Part shown: positions 43,378 through 51,904 of the stretch, one piece after another
Layout of the letters: every line of letters begins with the position of its first letter
How positions within the stretch are numbered: the stretch's first letter is position 1
Assembly: GCF_020859565.1 (NCBI RefSeq)
Contig: NZ_JAJHUO010000047.1
Span: 1 to 64,000 of the forward strand
DNA from: Saccharothrix luteola
Lineage (GTDB): Bacteria > Actinomycetota > Actinomycetes > Mycobacteriales > Pseudonocardiaceae
Reading direction: 5' to 3'
DNA length: 64,000 nucleotides
Position numbers and translations under genes: made by a program
Notes under the pieces: generated by a model
The model's database searches: none
What the model saw: only the letters and a program-made list of their open reading frames with translations
What the model was told of the DNA's origin: nothing

Positions 43378-44973
43378 TCAGCCGCCCACGCCGGCGGGCA
43401 CCGGCGCGTCGTCCCGGCGCCGTCGGCCGAACCGCAGCGCGAACCGGTCCGGCGCGCCGTCGATGAATCCGCCGCACGGGTCGTCGTCGCCGGTCTGGCG
43501 CACCTTGTCCAGGGCCGGCCGGTAGATCTCGCGCACGATGAACCCGCACACCACGATCACCGCGATGTCGCGCGCCACCACCGCGCCGAGGAACCAGTCG
43601 ATCGGCAGGCCCTTGTGGTCCACGCCCAGGTAGAAGAACATCCGGGGCACCCAGACCAGCGCGTCCACCGCCATCCACGCCAGCAGCAGCTTCCACCGCG
43701 GCAGCGCCAGCACGGCCAGCGGCACGAGCCACAGCGAGTACTGCGGGCTCCACACCTTGTTCGTCAGCAGGAAAGCGGCCACCACGAGGAACGCCAGCTG
43801 CGCGAACCGCGGCCGCCGCGGCGCGGACATGGCCACGAAGCCGACCGCCGCGCAGCACACCAGGAACAGCACCGCGCTGACCGTGTTCAACACCTCGGGC
43901 GCCTGCCCGTGCGCCAGCCCCGGGTCGAAGCCCTGCCACCCGGTCCACTGCGCGACCACGTTGTAGAGCGAGTCCGGGTCGACGCCGCGCTCGGTGTTGA
44001 GCCGGAAGAACTCGCGCCAGCCGTCCGGGTAGAGCCACGCGATCGGCGCGTTCACCAACCCCCACGTGGCCAGCGTCGCGCCGAGCGTGGTCCACCCGGC
44101 CCGCAGCTTGCCCGCCCGCCAGCACAGCAGCAGCAACGGCCCGAGCAGGAACAGCGGGTACAGCTTCGCCGCGCCGCCCAGCCCGAGCAGCACGCCCGCC
44201 AGCACCGGCTTCTTGCGCGCCCACGCGAGCATGCCCGCCGTCGCGAACGCCGTGGCGAGCGTGTCGAAGTTGGTGAACGCGTGCACGACCACCAGCGGTG
44301 AGACCGCCACGAGCACCGCGTCGTACGGCCGTCGCCTGGCCAGTTGCGCCACCGCGAACGCGGTCACCAGCCACGCCAGCGCCAGCCAGATCGCGGTGAT
44401 GTTGAAGTACACGATCACGGTCATCGGGTTCGGCAACCACCCGGACGAGGCGATCACCGTCCAGCCCTGCGCCATGCGCGCGTTGAGCAGCTGGAACATG
44501 CCCGTCAGCACGGGGTACTCCATGTACCGCACGTGCGCCGTCGGCTTGCCCTCGTCGTCCACCCACGAGGTCTTGTAGGGGAACGTGTCCGGCTTGTCCA
44601 ACCGCTCCGCCGTGTACAGCGGCACGGTGTCGGAGTAGCACATCGCGGTGAACTGCTTGCTGCCGCGCCAGTCCAGCTGCACCACGCCGTTGTCGTCCAC
44701 GTACTGCTGCACGCACGGCGACTTCTGGAACCACGCCAGCGCCAGCGTCACCACCGCGAACAGCAGCACGACCCGCAGCGGCGTCCAGAACCACTGCCGC
44801 CCGACCGACGCGTGCCGACCGACCGGTCCGCCGAGCGGCTTGCTCGCCGCCCGGGCCAACGGCTCGGTCCACGTCGGGTTGACCCGCTCGTCGGGGCCGA
44901 GCGAGTCGGTGTCGTCGGCGTTCGCCTGCGCGCCGTCGGGGGTCGCCTGCGAGTGCTGCGATGGGCTGGCCAC
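43378..44973 (-). CDS. GT87-family polyprenyl-phosphate mannosyltransferase-like protein B
   Basis: 531 aa. A 60-residue polar N-terminal tail precedes about ten transmembrane helices. The same blocks as in the convergent paralogue occur: CYSDTVPLYTAERLDKPDTFPY...MEYPVLTGM, AAKLYPLFLLGPLLLL, WSPQYSLWLVPLAVLALPRW. It corresponds by context (next to the class A PBP) to M. tuberculosis Rv0051. The GTG start at 44973 is 8 nt after TAGCAT, suggesting a leaderless mRNA. One base separates its stop codon from that of paralogue A, so both genes are tightly convergent. Predicted role: a mannosyl transfer step on the outer side of the membrane. Confidence 0.88.
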   Translation of the reverse strand: MASPSQHSQATPDGAQANADDTDSLGPDERVNPTWTEPLARAASKPLGGPVGRHASVGRQWFWTPLRVVLLFAVVTLALAWFQKSPCVQQYVDDNGVVQLDWRGSKQFTAMCYSDTVPLYTAERLDKPDTFPYKTSWVDDEGKPTAHVRYMEYPVLTGMFQLLNARMAQGWTVIASSGWLPNPMTVIVYFNITAIWLALAWLVTAFAVAQLARRRPYDAVLVAVSPLVVVHAFTNFDTLATAFATAGMLAWARKKPVLAGVLLGLGGAAKLYPLFLLGPLLLLCWRAGKLRAGWTTLGATLATWGLVNAPIAWLYPDGWREFFRLNTERGVDPDSLYNVVAQWTGWQGFDPGLAHGQAPEVLNTVSAVLFLVCCAAVGFVAMSAPRRPRFAQLAFLVVAAFLLTNKVWSPQYSLWLVPLAVLALPRWKLLLAWMAVDALVWVPRMFFYLGVDHKGLPIDWFLGAVVARDIAVIVVCGFIVREIYRPALDKVRQTGDDDPCGGFIDGAPDRFALRFGRRRRDDAPVPAGVGG

Positions 44974-45067
44974 GGTGACGGATGCTACGGGCCGGCGTCA
45001 ACGGAAGTTGTGAGGTCTTCGCGAACCCGCGCCGGTTCGTCGCGACCCCGCTGGGGGACGGGCACGC

Positions 45068-45102
45068 GAAGAGGGGCCCGGCGCGTTGCCGGACCCCTCT
45101 TC
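45068..45102 (-). terminator. terminator after the class A PBP gene
   Basis: GAAGAGGGGCCCGGC / GCCGGACCCCTCTTC form a 14-bp stem with one mismatch around a GCGTT loop, 21 nt past the PBP stop codon on the minus strand. Confidence 0.85.
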
Positions 45103-45122
45103 ACGTGCGTCGACCGCGGGCG

Positions 45123-47978
45123 CTAACCCGTTGGTCTGCTACCGCCGCCGCCGATCGGGTCGGGGCCGTTCTCCGGCGTCGTCGTGGTGGTGGTGGGCGG
45201 GCAGGCCAGGCCCACGCACGGACGGGTCGAGGTCGTCGGCTTGGTGGTCGTCGGCTTGGTCGAGGTCGGGTCGGTCGTCGTCGACCGGTTGTCCTCGTCC
45301 CGCTTCTGCGTGGTGGTCGTGGTGGTGGTCGTGGTGGTCGGCTTCGGGTCGTCGAACTGGTTCAACTTCCTCGGCTTCGGGAACGGCTCCGGCGGCGTCC
45401 CCTCCAAGGCCCGGTCCATGAACTTCTTCCAGATCTGACCGGGCAGGCCACCACCGAAGATCGGCCGGTTCTGCGCGTCCTTCAACGCCACGTTGCCCTC
45501 GTCGCGACCCAGCCACACCGACGTGGCCAGCGACGGCGTGTAGCCGACCATCCAGGCCTTCGAGTTCTGGTCGGCGTGGTCGGGGAGCTCGTGCGTGCCG
45601 GTCTTGCCGGCGCACTCGCGGCCCGCGCAGGCGAGGCCGGTCGACGGCTTGACGACGGGCTTGAGCGCCTCGGTGACGTTGTCGGCGATGTCCTGGTTCT
45701 TCTGCGGGTCCGGGTCGAACGCCTGCCGCGACACGTCGACGTGCTGGTAGACGGCCTTCTCCTCGGAGTTGGTGATCTTCGAGATGAAGAACGGCTCGTG
45801 GTAGATGCCGCGCGCGGCGAACGTGGCGTAGGCCGAGGCCATGTCGAACGGCCGGACCTGCGCCTCACCGCCGCCGATCGCGATACCGACGTTCGGCGGG
45901 CCGCCGGTCTCGTTGACCAGCAGGTCCTTCTTCGCGCCCTGGACCTCGACCGACTTCGGGATGCCCGCGGCGTGCGCGGCGTCGGCGACCGGCTGGGTGC
46001 CGACCTCGATCACCATCTCGTAGAACACCGTGTTCAGCGACAGCTCCATCGCCTTGCGGATGGGGCACTTCTCGCCGCAGGTGTCGTTCGGGTCGGACGC
46101 GTTGCGGATCGTGATCTGGGTGCCGCCGAGGTTGAACGTCTTCGGCGACCGGCCGTCGTAGGTGGAGCCGAGGCCCTTGCCCGCCTTCAGCGCGGCGACC
46201 AGGTCGAACGCCTTGAACGACGAGCCCGCTTCCTGGAGCGTGTCGGTGGCGTAGTCGAGGCCCGTGCCGTCGGAGCCCGCGTAGTACGCGCGCACCGCGC
46301 CCGACTGCGGGTCGATCGCGGTGAGCGAGGACCTCAGCTCCTTGGGCTGGTTGCCGAGCACGTCCTGCACCGCCTTCTCGGCCGCCAGCTGCTTCGGCGG
46401 GTCGATGGTGGTGTGCACGGTGACGCCGACCGACTGGGACTTCTTGACGTCCCACCCGACCTTGTCCATCTCCTTGAGGATCTGGTCGCGGATGTGCAGG
46501 CGCGGGCCCTCCAGGCCCGAGTCGTCGGTCTGCTCGACCGGCGTCGGGAACGGCTCGCTCTGGCGGTAGGACGGCTCGATCCACTTGTACTCGAGCATCT
46601 GGTCCATCACGTAGTTCCAGCGCTCTTGCTGGTACGCGGGCTGCCAGTCGCGGCCGGGGTTCTGGACCATGCCCGCCAGCAGGGCGGCCTGCGAGTAGGT
46701 CAGGTTCTTCAGGTCGTCGTGACCGAAGTACGCCTTCGCCGCGGTCTTGATGCCGTACGCGCCCTTGCCGAAGTAGATCGTGTTCAAGTACGCGGTGAGG
46801 ATGTCCTTCTTGTCCTGCTGCTGCGACATCTTGTACGCGGTGACCGCTTCGGTGAACTTGCGGGACAGCGTCATGTCGGTCTGGTCGGTGGCTTCCTTCA
46901 CGTACTGCTGCGTGAGCCCGGAACCACCGCTCTGCTCGCCCTTGAGCTGGTAGTAGGCCGCGCGGGCGATGGCCTTGAGGTCGAAGCCGACGTTCGTCTC
47001 GAACGTCGGGTCCTCCGCGGCGAACAAGGCGTGCTTGATCGACTCCGGCAGGTCCTCGTACTTGACCATGGTCCGGTTCGCCTCGCCGGGGGCGTACTTC
47101 GTCATCACGGAGCCGTCGGCGTAGAGGATCGTGATCGCCTTGCCCTGCTCGGCCGCGAGGGCCTCGGGGTTCGGGACCTCGACCACCTGGTAGGCGATGG
47201 CGAACGCGACGACCGGCGCCAGCAGCATCAGGCCGAAGGCCACGTAGGTGGTGCGGCGCACGCGGCGCCAGATCTTCTTGCGACGCACGGCGCGAGCCTC
47301 CTCCTCGGTCAGCTCCTCGTCGTACTCGTCGTCGTAGAACGGCTCGAGCTCGACCTCGTCCTCGCGGTGCGTGAGGAGCTCGGGCTCGCGCGGCGTGGTC
47401 TGGTACACGGGCGGCAGCAGGTCCGTCGGTTCCTCGCCGGGACGCCGCTGCGGACCGCCCGGGCCGGCGGGACCGCCGGGTCTGCGCGGACCACCCGGAG
47501 CACTCGGACCACCTGGACCGCCGAAGGGTGGCCGGCCGCCGGGCGGCACGGGACCGCCGGGGCCGCGCAGGCCGCCGGGAGGCGTGTTCGGGCGCTGGCC
47601 GGGGCCGCCGGGGACGCTGCCCGCGGCGGCGGGACCGGTCGGCGGGCCACCGGGCCTGCCGCCGGGGCCGGGTGCGCCGGGACCGGCGGGTCGCCGCGGC
47701 GGCGGGCCACCGCGGGGGATGCCGCCGGGAGGCGTGCCCCCTGCCGGCCGGCCTCCGCCGGGCGGCGTGCCGGGGCGGGCGAACCCGCCCGGCGGGGTGC
47801 CGTGCCCAGGGCCGGGGCCGTCGAGCGGGGAGCGCGCGAAACCACCTGGCGGGGTGTTCGGACGCTCCGGCTGATCCCCGGCTCCGTGGCGCGGTGGGTG
47901 CCCGCCGCCGTCCGGGTCCTCCCCGGTCGGCCATTGCGGCTCCGCGCCACGATGCCTGTCGTCATGCTGGTCGTTCAC
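45123..47978 (-). CDS. ponA: class A penicillin-binding protein (bifunctional transglycosylase/transpeptidase)
   Basis: 951 aa from the GTG at 47978 (GGGAGG 7 nt upstream). An N-terminal cytoplasmic region of about 190 residues is rich in Pro, Gly and Arg with short TPPGGF/GGP repeats. An acidic patch (ELEPFYDDEYDEELTEEE) follows, then one transmembrane helix (VAFGLMLLAPVVAFAIAYQVV). The GT51 glycosyltransferase domain carries AAEDPTFETN with the catalytic Glu. The transpeptidase domain has SxxK S586-S587-F588-K589 and the KTGT triad at 792-795. The C-terminal tail is Thr/Pro-rich (TTTTTTTTTTQKRD). It polymerises and cross-links peptidoglycan; mycobacterial PonA1 is the positional counterpart and is needed for polar growth. 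Confidence 0.94.
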   Translation of the reverse strand: MNDQHDDRHRGAEPQWPTGEDPDGGGHPPRHGAGDQPERPNTPPGGFARSPLDGPGPGHGTPPGGFARPGTPPGGGRPAGGTPPGGIPRGGPPPRRPAGPGAPGPGGRPGGPPTGPAAAGSVPGGPGQRPNTPPGGLRGPGGPVPPGGRPPFGGPGGPSAPGGPRRPGGPAGPGGPQRRPGEEPTDLLPPVYQTTPREPELLTHREDEVELEPFYDDEYDEELTEEEARAVRRKKIWRRVRRTTYVAFGLMLLAPVVAFAIAYQVVEVPNPEALAAEQGKAITILYADGSVMTKYAPGEANRTMVKYEDLPESIKHALFAAEDPTFETNVGFDLKAIARAAYYQLKGEQSGGSGLTQQYVKEATDQTDMTLSRKFTEAVTAYKMSQQQDKKDILTAYLNTIYFGKGAYGIKTAAKAYFGHDDLKNLTYSQAALLAGMVQNPGRDWQPAYQQERWNYVMDQMLEYKWIEPSYRQSEPFPTPVEQTDDSGLEGPRLHIRDQILKEMDKVGWDVKKSQSVGVTVHTTIDPPKQLAAEKAVQDVLGNQPKELRSSLTAIDPQSGAVRAYYAGSDGTGLDYATDTLQEAGSSFKAFDLVAALKAGKGLGSTYDGRSPKTFNLGGTQITIRNASDPNDTCGEKCPIRKAMELSLNTVFYEMVIEVGTQPVADAAHAAGIPKSVEVQGAKKDLLVNETGGPPNVGIAIGGGEAQVRPFDMASAYATFAARGIYHEPFFISKITNSEEKAVYQHVDVSRQAFDPDPQKNQDIADNVTEALKPVVKPSTGLACAGRECAGKTGTHELPDHADQNSKAWMVGYTPSLATSVWLGRDEGNVALKDAQNRPIFGGGLPGQIWKKFMDRALEGTPPEPFPKPRKLNQFDDPKPTTTTTTTTTTQKRDEDNRSTTTDPTSTKPTTTKPTTSTRPCVGLACPPTTTTTTPENGPDPIGGGGSRPTG

Positions 47979-48072
47979 GAAATGGCCTCCCAGACCGGCG
48001 TGCCGTTGCACGCGGTTCGGTGGTCGTACGCCGCTGCTCCTCGCCGGAGCGGCGCCCGTGGTCGGAGCAGGT

Positions 48073-48477
48073 TCACTCCGCCGCGGTCCTCCTGCGCGGC
48101 TTGCGAGAGTTCAGGCCGCGCGTTCCCAGGACGTATGACTGCACCAGGTGGTTCCAACTACATGTGCGGCAAACTTCGACCACGTACACGGTGAACTCCT
48201 CGAAGAGGGTCGCCATGCGGGCCAGCTCGTCGGTGGTGCGCGCGGACCCGGCCGCGTGCTTGAGCTCGTCGCCGTAGACCCAGGACACGTGGGTGAGCGG
48301 TTCCTTGCGGCACACCGGGCAGGTCACGTCGCTCGGTCGGCCGTGGAACTTCGCAGCTCGCAGCAGGTACGGGCTGGCGTCGCAGACCTCCATCGTGCCC
48401 ACTCGGCCCGCGTAGACCTCCGCCAGCAGCGCACGGCGCTGCAAGGCGTAGTCCACGACCTGGCGTTGGGTCGACAC
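48073..48477 (-). CDS. DUF5318 family protein
   Basis: 134 aa from the GTG at 48477, which lies 7 nt after TACTCT (leaderless pattern). Two CxxC motifs (VTCPVCRKEP and VEVCRTCSWNHL) form a likely zinc ribbon, giving a treble-clef-like core between a helical N-terminus (QRQVVDYALQRRALLAEVYAG) and a basic C-terminus (GTRGLNSRKPRRR). The positional counterpart of M. tuberculosis Rv0049. Function unknown in the family; the basic tail suggests nucleic-acid or membrane contact. Same strand and directly upstream of the PBP gene, probably co-transcribed. Confidence 0.85.
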   Translation of the reverse strand: MSTQRQVVDYALQRRALLAEVYAGRVGTMEVCDASPYLLRAAKFHGRPSDVTCPVCRKEPLTHVSWVYGDELKHAAGSARTTDELARMATLFEEFTVYVVEVCRTCSWNHLVQSYVLGTRGLNSRKPRRRTAAE

Positions 48478-48587
48478 GACGACCAGAGTACGTGCCGCCC
48501 CAACCGCGTCGATGGGCCGTTCAGGGCAGTGGACCGAAGGCAGGGGTCGCTGTGTGCGACGTGACACAGCGTCGGCGTGCGCGGATG

Positions 48588-48604
48588 TATCGCACCGATA
48601 TACT
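48588..48604 (+). promoter_or_regulatory. PadR promoter with internal inverted repeat
   Basis: TATCG-CAC-CGATA (48588-48600) is an inverted repeat merging into TATACT (48599-48604), a near-consensus -10 about 40 nt before the PadR start. This is consistent with PadR autorepression by covering the -10 element. Confidence 0.5.
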
Positions 48605-48644
48605 GACCGCACCCATCGGCGCTCACCGGAGCGAGGAGGTGCTC

Positions 48645-49190
48645 GTGCTGGAGTTCGCGGTGCTCGGCCTGCTGCACGAGGCGCCAATGCACGGCTACGA
48701 GCTGCGCAAGCGCCTGCACGAGTTGCTGGGTGCGTTCCGCGCGTTCTCCTACGGGACGCTTTACCCCACGTTGCGCAAGCTGCAACGCGGGGGCCTCATC
48801 GTCGAGGAGGTGCCCGAGGACGACTCGGCCCGGTGGGGCCGTCGGGCGCGCAAGGTCTACCGGCTCACCGCGGAGGGCAAGGAGAGGTTCGCCGAACTGC
48901 TGGTCAACGCCGGGCCCCAGACCTGGGACGACGACTCGTTCGGCGTGCACCTGGCGTTCTTCTCCCGGACTCCGGCCGAGATCAGGATGCGCATCCTCGA
49001 AGGCCGCAGGCGTCGCGTCGAGGAGCGCCGCGAGGGGCTGCGCACCTCGTTATCGGCTACCAGTGAACGCATCGACCGGTACACCCGGGAGCTGCACCGG
49101 CTCGGGCTCGAGAGCACCGAGCGCGAAGTGCGGTGGTTGAACGAGCTGATCGCCCATGAACAGGCCGAACAGCGCGAGCGGGACCAATAA
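48645..49190 (+). CDS. PadR family transcriptional regulator
   Basis: 181 aa from the GTG at 48645, preceded by GAGGAGGTG. The N-terminal winged helix-turn-helix is EFAVLGLLHEAPMHGYELRKRLHELLGAFRAFSYGTLYPTLRKLQRGGLI, diagnostic of PadR. The C-terminal part is a long helical region (EIRMRILEGRRRRVEERREGL ... EREVRWLNELIAHEQAEQ) of the Vir-type dimerisation domain. It is positioned directly upstream of ino1 on the same strand, as its mycobacterial counterpart Rv0047c is beside ino1. It likely controls ino1 and itself through the inverted repeat at 48588. Confidence 0.93.
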   Translation: MLEFAVLGLLHEAPMHGYELRKRLHELLGAFRAFSYGTLYPTLRKLQRGGLIVEEVPEDDSARWGRRARKVYRLTAEGKERFAELLVNAGPQTWDDDSFGVHLAFFSRTPAEIRMRILEGRRRRVEERREGLRTSLSATSERIDRYTRELHRLGLESTEREVRWLNELIAHEQAEQRERDQ

Positions 49191-49231
49191 CCCCCGGAAT
49201 ACGAGCACGGAAGAACTAAGGAGGACTCGGC

Positions 49232-50323
49232 ATGGGCGACAACCGCCGCACCGTTCGAGTGGCCATTGTCGGGGTCGGCAACTGCGCGGCGTCGCTGGTG
49301 CAGGGCGTCCACTACTACCGCGATGCCGACCCGAGCACCCGCGTGCCCGGTCTGATGCACGTCCGGTTCGGCGACTACCACGTGCGCGACGTCGAGTTCG
49401 TCGCCGCGTTCGACGTGGACGCCAAGAAGGTCGGCTCGGACCTGTCCGAGGCCATCGGGGCGAGCGAGAACAACACGATCAAGATCGCCGACGTGCCGCC
49501 GCTGGGCGTCACGGTGCAGCGCGGTCACACCCTCGACGGACTCGGCCGGTTCTACCGGGAGACCATCGAGGAGTCCGACGAGGAGCCGGTCGACGTGGCG
49601 CAGGCGCTGCGCGACGCGTCGGTGGACGTGCTCGTGTCCTACCTGCCGGTGGGCTCGGAGGAGGCGGACCGCTTCTACGCGCAGGCCGCCATCGACGCCG
49701 GTGTGGCGTTCGTCAACGCGCTGCCGGTGTTCATCGCCTCCGACCCGGAGTGGGCGGAGAAGTTCCGCGCGGCCGGCGTGCCGATCGTCGGTGACGACAT
49801 CAAGTCGCAGGTCGGCGCCACCATCACGCACCGCGTGCTGGCCAAGCTGTTCGAGGACCGCGGCGTCCAGCTCGACCGGACGATGCAGCTCAACGTGGGC
49901 GGGAACATGGACTTCCTGAACATGAAGGAGCTGGAGCGGCTGGAGTCCAAGAAGGTCTCCAAGACGCAGGCGGTGACCTCGCAGGTCGACCGCGAGATGG
50001 GCAAGCGCAACGTGCACATCGGACCGTCGGACTACGTGGCGTGGCTCGACGACCGCAAGTGGGCGTACGTGCGGCTGGAGGGCCGCGCGTTCGGCGACGT
50101 GCCGCTGAACCTGGAGTACAAGCTCGAGGTGTGGGACTCGCCGAACTCGGCGGGCATCATCATCGACGCGGTGCGCGCGGCGAAGATCGCGCTCGACCGG
50201 GGCATCGGCGGCCCGATCCTGTCGGCGTCGTCGTACTTCATGAAGTCGCCGCCCGTGCAGTACTCGGACTCCGAGGCGCACGAGGCGGTCGAGGCGTTCA
50301 TCCGCGGCGACGTGGAGCGCTGA
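49232..50323 (+). CDS. ino1: inositol-3-phosphate synthase
   Basis: 363 aa enzyme converting glucose-6-phosphate to 1L-myo-inositol-1-phosphate, the entry to phosphatidylinositol, PIMs and mycothiol. NAD-binding GVGNCAASLVQG at the N-terminus, GDDIKSQVGATITHR and the DFLNMKE and SKTQAVTSQVD active-site segments are intact, and the length is that of the short prokaryotic form. AAGGAGG lies 7 nt before the ATG. It follows the PadR gene in the same transcript by 41 bp and ends at the strong hairpin at 50331-50374. Confidence 0.97.
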   Translation: MGDNRRTVRVAIVGVGNCAASLVQGVHYYRDADPSTRVPGLMHVRFGDYHVRDVEFVAAFDVDAKKVGSDLSEAIGASENNTIKIADVPPLGVTVQRGHTLDGLGRFYRETIEESDEEPVDVAQALRDASVDVLVSYLPVGSEEADRFYAQAAIDAGVAFVNALPVFIASDPEWAEKFRAAGVPIVGDDIKSQVGATITHRVLAKLFEDRGVQLDRTMQLNVGGNMDFLNMKELERLESKKVSKTQAVTSQVDREMGKRNVHIGPSDYVAWLDDRKWAYVRLEGRAFGDVPLNLEYKLEVWDSPNSAGIIIDAVRAAKIALDRGIGGPILSASSYFMKSPPVQYSDSEAHEAVEAFIRGDVER

Positions 50324-50330
50324 GTCCTGC

Positions 50331-50374
50331 TGCGAACCGACCCCCCGCACCCGGTGCAGGGGGGTCGGTTCGCA
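50331..50374. terminator. bidirectional terminator between ino1 and the SDR gene
   Basis: TGCGAACCGACCCCCC pairs perfectly with GGGGGGTCGGTTCGCA over 16 bp, with a further GCAC/GTGC pair inside. It lies between the convergent stop codons (50323 and 50377). Confidence 0.9.
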
Positions 50375-50376
50375 CG

Positions 50377-51105
50377 TCAGCGCTTCGACAGCCGCAGCGA
50401 CTGCCACGAACCGTCGGCCGTCCAGCCGCCGTCCACCGGCAGCGCGACGCCGTTGACGAAACCGCTCCGGCCCGGGTCGGCCAGGAAGGCGACGGCCTGC
50501 GCGATGTCGTCCGGGACCGCGAACCGGCCCATCGGCACGTGGTCGGTGATGTCGGTGTCGTCGTAGTGCCCGCCGGCCTGCGACTCGACGTCCATCTCGG
50601 TCTTCACCCAGCCGGGGCACACCGCGTTGACCCGCACCCCGCGCCCGCCCCACTCCACGGCGAGCGTGCGCGTCATGCCGATCAGCCCGTGCTTGGTGGT
50701 GTTGTAGACGGCCCGGTCGGCGACACCGCGCAACCCGGCCACGGACGCGATGTTCACCACCGCGCCCTGCCCGCGCGCCAGCATCACCCGGCCCAACGCC
50801 TGCGTGAGCAGGAACGGCCCGGTCAGGTTGACCGCCACCATCCGCTCCCACAGCTCCAGGGACGTGTCCTCGAACGGCACGATCCCCGCGATCCCGGCGT
50901 TGTTGACCAGCACGTCGACCCGGTCGCCGACCCGCTCGAGGACCCTGGCCACGTCGTACGGCGACGACACGTCCCCGACCACGCCACCGTCGGTCTCGGT
51001 GAGGTCGAACCCGATGACCTCGTACCCGTCCCCGCGCAGCACCTCGGCCACCCGCAGCCCGATCCCCTGCGCCGCCCCCGTGACCACCGCAACTCGTCGC
51101 TCCAT
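50377..51105 (-). CDS. short-chain dehydrogenase/reductase
   Basis: 242 aa classical SDR. Cofactor-binding TGAAQGIG (residues 9-16), NNAG motif VLVNNAGIAG, catalytic Ser and Tyr-Lys in ASVAGLRGVADRAVYNTTKHG, and the closing GVALPVDGGWTADG. The Asp of GFDLTETD after strand 2 suggests preference for NAD(H). Substrate unknown. ATG at 51105 is 12 bp after the HAD gene on the same strand, so the two are probably co-transcribed, HAD first. Confidence 0.93.
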   Translation of the reverse strand: MERRVAVVTGAAQGIGLRVAEVLRGDGYEVIGFDLTETDGGVVGDVSSPYDVARVLERVGDRVDVLVNNAGIAGIVPFEDTSLELWERMVAVNLTGPFLLTQALGRVMLARGQGAVVNIASVAGLRGVADRAVYNTTKHGLIGMTRTLAVEWGGRGVRVNAVCPGWVKTEMDVESQAGGHYDDTDITDHVPMGRFAVPDDIAQAVAFLADPGRSGFVNGVALPVDGGWTADGSWQSLRLSKR

Positions 51106-51116
51106 GGTGGGCAACG

Positions 51117-51764
51117 CTAGGGCGTGCGCAGCGCGGCGGGCAGGTCCGAGAGTCGGGGCAACACCGTGACCTGGGCCAACACCGCCGGATCCGGCGGGAA
51201 GTGCTCGTTCGGGACGGCGTAGACGGTCATGCCGGCGGACAGGGCCGCGCGCAGGCCGTTGGTCGAGTCCTCCACCGCCGCGCTGCGGGTCGGGTCGACG
51301 CCCAGCTTCGACGTGGCCAGCAGGTAGACGTCCGGCGCCGGCTTGCCCGCGCCCGCCTGCTCGCTGGAGACGGCCACCTGGACGACGTCGGTCAGGTCGG
51401 TCGCCGCGAGGAACGACTTGATCAGGACCGGCGGCGAGGAGCTGGCGATGGCGACCGGGTAGTGGGCCGCCACCTCGCGCACGACGTCCACCGCGCCCGG
51501 CAGCACGGGCGGGCCCTCGGCGTAGCGCTCGGCCATCTCGCCGATCACGCCCGCCGCGGCCTCGGCCGGGGTCAGCCGCACGCCGACCTCGGTCACCAGG
51601 TACGTCGCCCACTCGGGTGTGCTCATGCCCTGCATCGCCCTGGTCGCCGCAGGCCGCCACGTGCCCCCGTGCCGGGCGGCGAAGGCCTGCCGCACCTCGT
51701 CCCACATCCGCTCGGAGTCCACCAGCACGCCGTCGAGGTCGAACACCACCGCATCCACACCCAT
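51117..51764 (-). CDS. HAD superfamily hydrolase, beta-phosphoglucomutase-like
   Basis: 215 aa. Motif I is DLDGVLVDSE (nucleophile Asp and +2 Asp, residues 8-17). Motif II is SSS in VAIASSSPP. Motif III Lys is in GAGKPAPDVYLLA. Motif IV is AAVEDSTNGLRAA. The helical C1 cap after motif I is of the phosphoglucomutase/CbbY subtype. Probable small-metabolite phosphatase or phosphomutase; substrate unknown. ATG 51764 is used. GTG 51758 lies 7 nt after a TACGGT hexamer and may be the leaderless start. Confidence 0.9.
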   Translation of the reverse strand: MGVDAVVFDLDGVLVDSERMWDEVRQAFAARHGGTWRPAATRAMQGMSTPEWATYLVTEVGVRLTPAEAAAGVIGEMAERYAEGPPVLPGAVDVVREVAAHYPVAIASSSPPVLIKSFLAATDLTDVVQVAVSSEQAGAGKPAPDVYLLATSKLGVDPTRSAAVEDSTNGLRAALSAGMTVYAVPNEHFPPDPAVLAQVTVLPRLSDLPAALRTP

Positions 51765-51832
51765 GACCGTAGTGCGATCGTCGCGCCCGGCCGCCGACCG
51801 GACCCCGAAGGAATTCGCGCCGATCAGGGAAT

Positions 51833-51854
51833 GACGGGTTAACAACAGGTGAAC
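51833..51854 (-). promoter_or_regulatory. PHO-box-like direct repeat upstream of the first phoX-type gene
   Basis: On the minus strand GTTCACCTGTT-GTTAACCCGTC are two 11-bp units of the actinomycete PhoP box type (GTTCACC-like). It is 8 bp upstream of a TACTGT -10 (51862-51867) for the plus-strand gene starting at 51905. Confidence 0.6.
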
Positions 51855-51904
51855 GCCGGCCTACTGTCGGTTGGTCCCGCACTGATCCGTAGGAGGTCCG
51901 CGAC

